Origin: an uncultured Verrucomicrobiota bacterium | Lineage (GTDB): Bacteria > Verrucomicrobiota > Verrucomicrobiia > Chthoniobacterales > SZAS-18 | DNA: 15,621 nucleotides | Direction: 5' to 3' | Assembly (NCBI GenBank): GCA_937871685.1 | Contig: CALMOL010000395.1 | Span: 1 to 15,621 of the forward strand | Shown here: positions 7,181-12,778 of the stretch, piece after piece | Numbering within the stretch: the first letter of the stretch is position 1 | Layout of the letters: each line of letters opens with the position of its first letter | The notes under the pieces: model-generated | The model's input: the letters and a program-made list of their open reading frames with translations, nothing else | Told to the model about the DNA's origin: nothing | Databases searched by the model: none | Made by a program: the position numbers and the translations under genes

Positions 7181-8446
7181 TCACAGCCCGCCCGGCACCG
7201 TGCGCAGGCGGTCCTCCCAGCGGGTGAGGAGGTGAACGACGATGTTGATGCCGAACTTGTAGGAGTCCTGGATGGGCTTGGGCTCCAGGTTGCGGAAGTA
7301 GTTCGCGCGGCGCTGCCAGAGTTCGTAGTTCAGGCCCACGAAGTTGTCGTTCTCGTCCTTTCGGAAGTCGATCTCGCCGCGCTCGGTCAGGCCGATCTGC
7401 CACATGTCGCCGTAGTCGTTGGCGGTGTAGAGGATGGCCACCTCGCCGTAGATCTTGATCGCATAGACCGGCTCCTGGTAATAGTTCAGACCGGGCGGCA
7501 CGCCGCGCACCTCAGGGAAGTAGGTGCGCGCGAAGAGAGGGTGGTCGGGCGGCAGCGGCTCGAAATCTTTGTTCACGTCGGGCACCACGCGCTTCATCTC
7601 GCGGCGAAAGGCGAGGTCGAAGCGCGAGCGGCGGCCGGGCAGCGTGGCGTCGCCCCACACGGCGCCGCCGAGCTGGATGTATTTGCGGAGGTTTTCCACC
7701 TCGCGCCCGGTGAGGACAAAGTCGCGCCGGCCGGTGAAGAAGATGAAGGGCGGCTTGATCGTGAAGATCTCGTCGGAGGAGAGGTCGAGCGGGACGGCGT
7801 TGGCCTGGGCCTGGATGCGATCGCCGGACCACTTGTTCATGAGGTAGAGCAAATTCGGCAGCGAGCCGAAGTCGATGTCCTTGCCGTTGCGCATGCGGAC
7901 GGTGGAATTCCAGTCGCCGCCCGCGTATTTAGCCACGTAGGCCGTGAACTTGAAGCGGCGGTCCTTGCCCACGCCCGAGCCGCCGGAGCCCTGGCCCCAT
8001 CCGCCGGTGAAGGCCTTCATCGCCTTGGCCTGCGCGAGCGTGAGGCCGCCGGGAAGCGTTTGCTGCGTGGGCGTCGCGGCGCTGGCCTCGGGGGTGATGG
8101 TGCGGATGTTCGACGGCGCGAGGTCGGGCGCGGCCGAGGGCAGCTCGAAGGCAGCCGGCAGCGTGCTCGTGGTGGTGATGGCCGTGAGCGACTGCGTGGG
8201 CGTTGAGGGCGTGGCGACCTGCGGCGTGGTCTGCGGCTGGGCGAGCGGCTGCGTCACCGGGTCAGGCGCCTGCGCGGCCGGCGGCGCGATGAGGCCGGCG
8301 CCGCCGGGATCGGCCTCGAAGTCATCCTGCTTGAGGGCGTTGCGGAAGATGATGGTGCCGCCGAAGAGGACGACGAGCGCGAGGTGGATCGCCGCCGAGA
8401 TCGTGAAGAAGCGCGAGCGGCGCAGGCGTTCGAGGAAGGCTTGCAT
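7181..8446 (-). CDS. Membrane-anchored DUF4159 domain protein
   Basis: This 421-residue protein starts with ATG at 8446. A basic N-terminus (MQAFLERLRRSRFF) precedes one transmembrane helix at about residues 13-34 (FTISAAIHLALVVLFGGTII). A long Pro/Thr/Gln/Ala linker spans about 45-135. A Gly-rich turn follows, and then a globular domain from about 165 to the end. That domain reads as DUF4159 (FKFTAYVAKYAGGDWNSTV, IFTIKPPFIFFTGRRDFVLT, LRKYIQLGGAVWGDA, and the terminal YKFGINIVVHLLTRW). DUF4159 proteins have no agreed function. Their fold resembles class I glutamine amidotransferase-like domains, and they usually sit beside MoxR ATPase, DUF58 and von Willebrand genes, none of which is present here. 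Anchor plus extended linker resembles a TonB or energy-transducer N-terminus, suggesting a periplasmic domain tethered to the inner membrane. The gene is divergent from the polyprenyl synthase. Confidence 0.88.
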   Translation of the reverse strand: MQAFLERLRRSRFFTISAAIHLALVVLFGGTIIFRNALKQDDFEADPGGAGLIAPPAAQAPDPVTQPLAQPQTTPQVATPSTPTQSLTAITTTSTLPAAFELPSAAPDLAPSNIRTITPEASAATPTQQTLPGGLTLAQAKAMKAFTGGWGQGSGGSGVGKDRRFKFTAYVAKYAGGDWNSTVRMRNGKDIDFGSLPNLLYLMNKWSGDRIQAQANAVPLDLSSDEIFTIKPPFIFFTGRRDFVLTGREVENLRKYIQLGGAVWGDATLPGRRSRFDLAFRREMKRVVPDVNKDFEPLPPDHPLFARTYFPEVRGVPPGLNYYQEPVYAIKIYGEVAILYTANDYGDMWQIGLTERGEIDFRKDENDNFVGLNYELWQRRANYFRNLEPKPIQDSYKFGINIVVHLLTRWEDRLRTVPGGL

Positions 8447-8465
8447 GGGCGGCGGGAAGGAAGAC

Positions 8466-8498
8466 GTGAGAAGTGAGAGGTGAGAAGTGAAAAGTGGG
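8466..8498. repeat. Heptamer repeat GTGARAA, left arm of inverted pair
   Basis: Four successive 7-nt units (GTGAGAA, GTGAGAG, GTGAGAA, GTGAAAA) and a partial fifth start 20 bp upstream of the DUF4159 ATG. Within it, 8471-8489 is the inverted copy of 8587-8605 with 18 of 19 matches. Confidence 0.75.
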
Positions 8499-8585
8499 AC
8501 GCAAGCGGCAAATCGCGGCCGGCGCGTCGCCTTCGGATCGTCGCCCCGCGGCAGCCCGGCATTCCGAGCGGTTCCCGCGCGTAAG

Positions 8586-8625
8586 CCACTTCTCGCCTCT
8601 CACTTTTCACTTTTCACATCTCTCC
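8586..8625. repeat. Heptamer repeat GTGARAA, right (inverted) arm
   Basis: Read on the minus strand this is GAAAAGT, GAAAAGT, GAGAGGC, GAGAAGT: the same heptamer family as 8466-8498 in opposite orientation. It ends 18 bp before the operator-like palindrome at 8643. The two arms bracket the centre of the divergent gap between the DUF4159 and polyprenyl synthase genes. Confidence 0.75.
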
Positions 8626-8642
8626 AACCCGCTAGCCTGGAT

Positions 8643-8660
8643 TTGTGAAATATTTCACAA
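8643..8660. promoter_or_regulatory. Perfect 18-bp palindrome, Rex- or CRP-like operator
   Basis: TTGTGAAATATTTCACAA equals its own reverse complement. It matches the redox-sensor Rex consensus TTGTGAA-WWWW-TTCACAA at every position, and it also contains the CRP/FNR-superfamily core TGTGA-N6-TCACA. It is strikingly AT-rich in GC-rich surroundings and overlaps the GTG start (8645) proposed for the polyprenyl synthase. A bound dimer there would block or regulate that gene. Which regulator binds cannot be decided from the site alone. Confidence 0.6.
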
Positions 8661-9660
8661 GGGTCCGACCGCCGGAGTCCTCCCCCGAGACGCCGGGACG
8701 CGCGATTGCGGAGACGCTGGCATTGATCGCCGAGCCTTTGCGGGAGGTGGACGAGCTGATTCGCGCGCAAGCCGAGGCGTTCGACCCGGCCGTGGCGCCC
8801 TACGCGGCCTACGCGCTGGCCTCCTCCGGCAAGCGGCTGCGCCCGGCGATGGCGCTGCTGGCCGGCGGAGCGACCGGCGGCCTGACGCCCGAGCACACGC
8901 GCCTGGCGGTCATCGTGGAGATGATCCACCTCGCCACGCTGGTGCACGACGACATCATGGACGGAGCCGACACCCGGCGCGACCAGCCCACGCCCAACGC
9001 GCGCTGGGGCAACGCCATCACGGTGCTGCTGGGCGATTGCTTGTTCGCGCACGCGCTGGACTTGGCCTCGCAGTTCGACGAGGCCCAGATCTCCCGGAAG
9101 ATCGCCCGCGCGGCCAACGCGGTCTGCACCGGCGAGATCATCCAGACGCAGCGCCGCTTCGACCTGAACCTGTCGCACAAGGACTACTTCTCCATCATCG
9201 AGAAGAAGACGGCCGCGCTCTTCGCCGTGGCGCCGAGCCGGCGGCGGTGGCGGCGCTGCAGTCGTTCGGGCTGCGGCTGGGCACGGCTTACCAGGTGTAT
9301 GACGACTGCCTGGACCTCGCCGGCGACGAGGCCGACGCGGGCAAGACGCTCGGCACCGACCTGCGAAAGGGCAAGCTGACGCTGCCGATCCTGAACTTGC
9401 TCAAGGCTGCCTCGCCAGCCGACTTGGCGGTGTATTCGCAGATGATCCTGCGGGCCGAGGAGCCGGAGGCCGTGGCGCTCACCGCCGCCGCGCGCCGGAG
9501 CGGCGCCCTGGGCGAGGCCGTGCGCACCGGCGTGGACCTCGTGCTGGGCGCGCGGGCCGAGCTGTCGATCCTGCCGGAAACGCCGCATCGCGCGGCGCTG
9601 CAGTCGCTGGCCCTGCGAATCGCCGAGCAGATCGGGCGCTTCGAGACGGGCGGGAAATGA
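8645..9660 (+). pseudogene. Polyprenyl (trans-isoprenyl) diphosphate synthase interrupted by a frameshift
   Basis: This gene would make the all-trans polyprenyl chain for quinones from IPP and allylic diphosphates. Frame +2 from GTG 8645 carries GKRLRP, the first aspartate-rich motif HDDIMDGADTRR, GEIIQTQ and IEKKTAALFAV. The homology then continues in frame +1 from about 9229 with GAEPAAVAALQSFGLRLGTAYQ, the second motif YDDCLDLAGD, GKTLGTDLRKGKLTLPIL, and the TGA at 9658-9660. All catalytic motifs are present, so the gene is whole apart from the junction. Compared with family members such as IspB, roughly 8-9 residues are missing between KTAALF and GAEPA, which fits loss of about 25 or 28 nt. 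This may be a real microdeletion or an assembly error. No ATG is available; TTG 8723 is an alternative start free of the palindrome. The product is probably a long-chain (C35-C50) synthase, by family only. Confidence 0.85.
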
Positions 9661-9815
9661 GCGGCTTGGCCTTCAGGCATCGTCCGGCGGGGGCGCCGGC
9701 CGCCGCGGGCGGGCACCCGCGCTCCCCGTTTCCCTGGAGTCGTCCTCGCTCAACTCCCCTGGAAAAACGGCGTAAGCTTACGCCGCCGTTCGCCCACATT
9801 TTGGAAGAGGGCGCG
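9661..9815. other. Convergent intergenic DNA before the 21-bp array
   Basis: These 155 bp follow the polyprenyl synthase stop. They hold a 6-bp GC hairpin with a 6-nt loop (9704-9721), not followed by a T-run, so it is only a weak terminator candidate. They also hold the palindrome at 9768-9785 listed separately. An overlapping open frame beginning at 9657 has no recognisable protein content and is not called. Confidence 0.5.
9768..9785. repeat. Perfect 18-bp palindrome
   Basis: CGGCGTAAGCTTACGCCG is fully self-complementary and is preceded by a run of five A (AAAAA, 9763-9767). It lies 31 bp before the 21-bp array, in the gap between two convergent genes. Read on the minus strand, the hairpin is followed by TTTTT, the shape of an intrinsic terminator for the isoaspartyl-peptidase transcript. 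It is however about 600 bp beyond that gene's stop. A dispersed REP-type palindrome is the alternative. Confidence 0.55.
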
Positions 9816-10275
9816 GGTCATGCGCATGACCAAGTCGGTCTATCGCATGACCATTTTGGTCTTTCGCATGACCAAACTGGTCTTGCGCATGACTCGCCGG
9901 GTCCTTGGAGGAGCGTTCGGGTCCTTCGCATGACTAAAGCGGTCTTCCCGAAGACGGTTTTGGTCTTCCGCATGATCAAATCGGTCTTGCGCATGACCGT
10001 TTGGGTCTTGGATAGATCAAATCGGTCTTTCGCATGACCGCACCCCTCCTCTCCAGGATGCCCGGGGTCTTTCGCATGACCAGTTTGGTCTTCCTGAAGA
10101 CCAGGGGAGTCTTTCGCATGAGCGAATCGGTCTTGCGCAGGACCAGTCCGGTCTTTCGTATGACCCATTTGGTCTTTCCGAAGACCAAGGTGGTCTTCCG
10201 CATGAGCCAGTCGGTCTTGCGCAGGACCGACTCGCTCTTCCGCAAGACCGCCGGAGTCTTGCGCGCATTCGGTTC
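9816..10275. repeat. Tandem array of 22 units of a 21-bp dyad repeat
   Basis: Twenty-two head-to-tail units cover 460 bp. The consensus is GGTCTTNCGCATGACC plus five variable bases, often AAATC or ATTTT. All units are exactly 21 bp except units 5 (9900-9919) and 10 (10004-10023), which are 20 bp. Unit 12 (10045-10065) has lost the sequence but kept the spacing. The GGTC start is kept in 18 units and GACC at unit positions 13-16 in 12. Units 1, 7, 14 and 18 are near or full palindromes. The array lies between the 3' ends of the polyprenyl synthase and isoaspartyl peptidase genes, so it is not in a promoter region. Every reading frame across it tends to stay open simply because 21 is a multiple of 3. 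There are no unique spacers, so it is not a CRISPR array. Confidence 0.9.
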
Positions 10276-10382
10276 TGATTGTCGCGCCTGCGGGCGCTAC
10301 CGGCTTCTTTGAATCAGTCATGAAAGGATCAAGCCGCAGCCGCCACCAGCGCGGGCCGGCCCGGATGGACACTTCCAGCGCT
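10276..10382. other. Convergent intergenic DNA after the array
   Basis: These 107 bp separate the array from the isoaspartyl peptidase stop. The only structure seen is a hairpin GCGCC-TGCG-GGCGC at 10284-10297. On the minus strand it lies about 85 nt past the stop codon and is not followed by a T-run, so a terminator role is uncertain. No gene is seen. Confidence 0.45.
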
Positions 10383-11369
10383 TTATTCCTCGTCGCCGAA
10401 GATCGCCACGACGGGCCCCGCGCCGCCGACGCGGTAGGCGCGATACATCCCCGCGGTGTTGAAGGGCAGGGCCACGTGGCCGGCGCGATCGATGGCGATC
10501 AGGCCGCCGCTGCCGCCCAGCTCGCCCACGCGCACCAGCGCGCCGCGCGCGGCATCGGCCAGGGAATCGCGGCCGTAGATCATGCGGGCGGCCACGTCCT
10601 TCGCCACGCCCACGCGGACGAAGTATTCCCCTTGCCCCGTGCAGGAAACGGCGCACGCGAAGTCGTCCGCGTAGGTGCCGGCGCCGATGAGCGGCGAGTC
10701 ACCCACGCGGCCGAAGCGCTTGTTGAGCATCCCGCCGGTGGAGGTGCCGGCGGCGAGGCTGCCGGATTGGTCGAGCGCCACGCAGCCCACGGTGCCGAAC
10801 TTCAGCTCGCGCATGAGGTAGTTGTCGTCGGCCGAGAACGACGTGAGGAGGTTCGATTCCAGCCCGGACGGCTGGTCGGCCTGATGGCGCTCCATCTCGC
10901 GGACGCGCTCCCACTGCGCGCGGCGAAACGGCGTCTGGAAAAACGCGTTCGCGACGGCCTCGTGGCCGATGGCGCGGGCGAACTCCTCGGCGCCGGCCGC
11001 GGCGAGGAGGACGTGGTTGGAGCGTCCCATCACGTCGCGGGCAAGGCGGATCGGGGAGCGCACGGTGCGGACGCCGGCCACGGCGCCAGCCGCCAGCGTG
11101 CGACCATCCATCACCGAGGCGTCGAGCTCGCACTCGCCGTCGGCGTTGAGGTTCGCGCCGACGCCCGAGTTGAAGAGCGGGCAATCCTCAAGGAGCGCGA
11201 CCGTCTCCGTGACCACATCGAGCGCGGGCCGCCCCGCCGCGAGAAGCGCGTGGCCGGCGGCGAGGGTTTCGCCGAGGACACGCCGGAATTTCTCCTCGAG
11301 AGAGGCGGAAATCTCATCGCGCCGGACATCGCCGGCGCCGCCGTGGATCACGAGACCGAAGGGAGGCAT
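10383..11369 (-). CDS. iaaA: Isoaspartyl peptidase / plant-type L-asparaginase (Ntn-hydrolase)
   Basis: This 328-residue enzyme hydrolyses beta-aspartyl (isoaspartyl) dipeptides and, more weakly, asparagine, releasing aspartate. It is made as a precursor that cleaves itself. The cleavage site is visible as KFG-T193-VGCVALD, where Thr193 becomes the N-terminal nucleophile of the beta chain. Next comes the family block AAGTSTGGMLNKRFGRVGDSPLIGAGTYAD, which includes the substrate-binding Arg and Asp. The N-terminal FGLVIHGGAGDV and the segment CPLFNSGVGANLNADGECELDASVMDG are also standard. Length agrees with E. coli IaaA (about 320 aa). ATG 11369 is chosen; the 77-codon open extension upstream is repeat DNA plus the end of pyrC. 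No signal peptide is seen, so the enzyme is cytoplasmic. It lies 95 bp downstream of pyrC on the same strand, separated by a hairpin and heptamer repeats. Confidence 0.95.
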   Translation of the reverse strand: MPPFGLVIHGGAGDVRRDEISASLEEKFRRVLGETLAAGHALLAAGRPALDVVTETVALLEDCPLFNSGVGANLNADGECELDASVMDGRTLAAGAVAGVRTVRSPIRLARDVMGRSNHVLLAAAGAEEFARAIGHEAVANAFFQTPFRRAQWERVREMERHQADQPSGLESNLLTSFSADDNYLMRELKFGTVGCVALDQSGSLAAGTSTGGMLNKRFGRVGDSPLIGAGTYADDFACAVSCTGQGEYFVRVGVAKDVAARMIYGRDSLADAARGALVRVGELGGSGGLIAIDRAGHVALPFNTAGMYRAYRVGGAGPVVAIFGDEE

Positions 11370-11388
11370 GGGGGAAGGGGGAGATGAA

Positions 11389-11408
11389 GATCGAGGATTG
11401 AGGATCGT
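11389..11408. repeat. Heptamer repeat GAGGATC, left arm of inverted pair
   Basis: GATC is followed by GAGGATT, GAGGATC and GT, a 7-nt period, starting 20 bp upstream of the isoaspartyl peptidase ATG. It is the inverted counterpart of 11448-11480, which has an extra unit. Confidence 0.65.
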
Positions 11409-11422
11409 ATTCGAGGGAACGA

Positions 11423-11455
11423 GATCGTGGAGCGCGTGCGCTAATTGCCACGATC
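11423..11455. other. Compound hairpin between pyrC and the isoaspartyl peptidase gene
   Basis: An 8-bp perfect stem (GATCGTGG at 11423-11430 with CCACGATC at 11448-11455) encloses a second 5-bp stem (AGCGC 11431-11435 with GCGCT 11438-11442) and a 5-nt bulge. There is no T-run on either side. It could be an RNA processing or stability element between co-transcribed genes. Function unknown. Confidence 0.5.
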
Positions 11456-11480
11456 CTCGGTTTTCTATCCTCGATCCTCG
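11448..11480. repeat. Heptamer repeat GAGGATC, right (inverted) arm
   Basis: On the minus strand this reads GAGGATC, GAGGATA, GAAAACC, GAGGATC, GTGG. It runs through the pyrC stop codon (11465-11467), so the last residues of PyrC (DEDRG) are encoded by repeat DNA. Confidence 0.7.
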
Positions 11481-12769
11481 TCCGCCGCCCACACCGTCTT
11501 GCCCGCGACGATGGTGCGGACGGCGCGGCCGGTGAGCTTCCAACCATGGAAGGGCGAGTTGCGGGAGAGGCTCGGGGAGCGCGCCACGTCGTATTCCCAC
11601 TCGCGCGCGGGGTCGATGAGGGTCACGTCGGCGACGGCGCCCACCTCCAATGTGCCGCGGGGGAGGCCGAGAAGGCGGGCGGGATTAACGGTGAGCAGGG
11701 CGAGAAGGCGCGGGAGGTCGAGGACGGCGCGCTGCCTCACGAGAAGCGTGTGGAAAAGCGCAAACTCCGTTTCCAGGCCGAGGATGCCGAAGGGGGCTTG
11801 GTCGAACTCGACCTCCTTCTCGTGGGGCGAGTGCGGCGCGTGATCAGACGAGAGAATGGTGATCGTGCCGTCGGCGATGCCCTCGTAAAGCGCCTCCACG
11901 TGCTCAGGCGAGCGCAGCGGCGGGTTCATCTTGAAGTTGGTGTCGAAGCCTTGGAGCGACTCGTCGGTGAGCGCGAGGTGATGCGGGCAAACCTCGCCGG
12001 TGAGCGGCACGCCGCGGGCGCGGGCCTCGCGCAGGATGCGCACGCTGCCGGCGGCCGAGAGGTGCTGGCAGTGGATGGGCGCGCCGGTCAGCTCGGCGAG
12101 GAGGGCGTTGCGCTGCACGATGACTTCCTCCCCCGCGGCGGGCCAGCCCGGCAGGCCGAGCACGGTGCTCCAGCGACCCTCGTGCATCACGCCCTTGCCG
12201 ACGAGCGAGTAGTCCTGGCAATGGTCCATCGTGACGAGATCGAACATCCGCGCGTATTCGAGCGCGCGGCGCATGACCTCGGCGCTCTGGATGCAGTGCC
12301 CGTCATCCGTGATCGCGACGACGCCCGCGCGGCGCAGCGAGCCAATGGGCGCGAGTTCCTCGCCGGCCAAACCCTTGGTGATCGCGCCGGTGGTGAACAC
12401 GTTCACGCACGCCTCGCGCGCGGCCTTTTCCAAGATCCACGCGACCACGCTCGGGGTGTCCACGGTGGGCTGCGTGTTCGGCATGCACACCACGGAGGTG
12501 AACCCGCCCGCCGCCGCGCAACGCGCCCCCGTGGCGATGGTCTCCTTCGCGGACTGGCCCGGCTCGCGGAAGTGGACGTGGATGTCGATCAGGCCGGGCG
12601 AGACGACGAGGCCGGTGCAGTCGATTTCCGCCGCCCGCGGGCCGGCCCCCGCCTGCTCCGCGACGCGGCCGTCCTGGATGAAGAGATCGCCGACCTCATC
12701 CCGGCCGGACGCGGGATCGATGATGCGGCCACCGCGGAGGACGAAGGTATCGTGAAGATCGGCAGACAT
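11465..12769 (-). CDS. pyrC: Dihydroorotase, class I
   Basis: This 434-residue zinc amidohydrolase converts N-carbamoyl-aspartate to dihydroorotate, the third step of UMP synthesis. The metal-site residues appear in order: His64 and His66 in GLIDIHVHFREP, Asp155/156 in ITDDGHC, His183 in MDHCQD, His236 in IHCQHLS, and the catalytic Asp309 in LSSDHAPH. FKMNPPLRSPEH, which forms part of the substrate pocket, is also intact. The enzyme therefore looks active rather than being the inactive PyrC' partner found in some ATCase complexes. Length is typical for class I (about 420-450). The ATG at 12769 lies 9 bp after the pyrB stop, so pyrB and pyrC form one transcript. The C-terminal tail DEDRG is unusual in being read from a heptamer repeat that overlaps the stop codon. 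It is cytoplasmic. Confidence 0.97.
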   Translation of the reverse strand: MSADLHDTFVLRGGRIIDPASGRDEVGDLFIQDGRVAEQAGAGPRAAEIDCTGLVVSPGLIDIHVHFREPGQSAKETIATGARCAAAGGFTSVVCMPNTQPTVDTPSVVAWILEKAAREACVNVFTTGAITKGLAGEELAPIGSLRRAGVVAITDDGHCIQSAEVMRRALEYARMFDLVTMDHCQDYSLVGKGVMHEGRWSTVLGLPGWPAAGEEVIVQRNALLAELTGAPIHCQHLSAAGSVRILREARARGVPLTGEVCPHHLALTDESLQGFDTNFKMNPPLRSPEHVEALYEGIADGTITILSSDHAPHSPHEKEVEFDQAPFGILGLETEFALFHTLLVRQRAVLDLPRLLALLTVNPARLLGLPRGTLEVGAVADVTLIDPAREWEYDVARSPSLSRNSPFHGWKLTGRAVRTIVAGKTVWAADEDRG

Positions 12770-12778
12770 GAAGAAGGA

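Noticed and set aside
9657..10037. 126-aa open frame overlapping the polyprenyl synthase stop
   Set aside because: The second half is array sequence and the first half has no recognisable content.
9816..10275. The 21-bp array as a CRISPR
   Set aside because: Units are contiguous and degenerate with no unique spacers of constant length, and no cas genes are present.
9818..10372. Heptad-repeat protein (MRKT-like repeats) encoded by the minus strand of the array
   Set aside because: All three minus-strand frames and parts of the plus strand are open because the unit is 21 bp. The two 20-bp units would shift any frame, and no frame shows a start with normal codon use.
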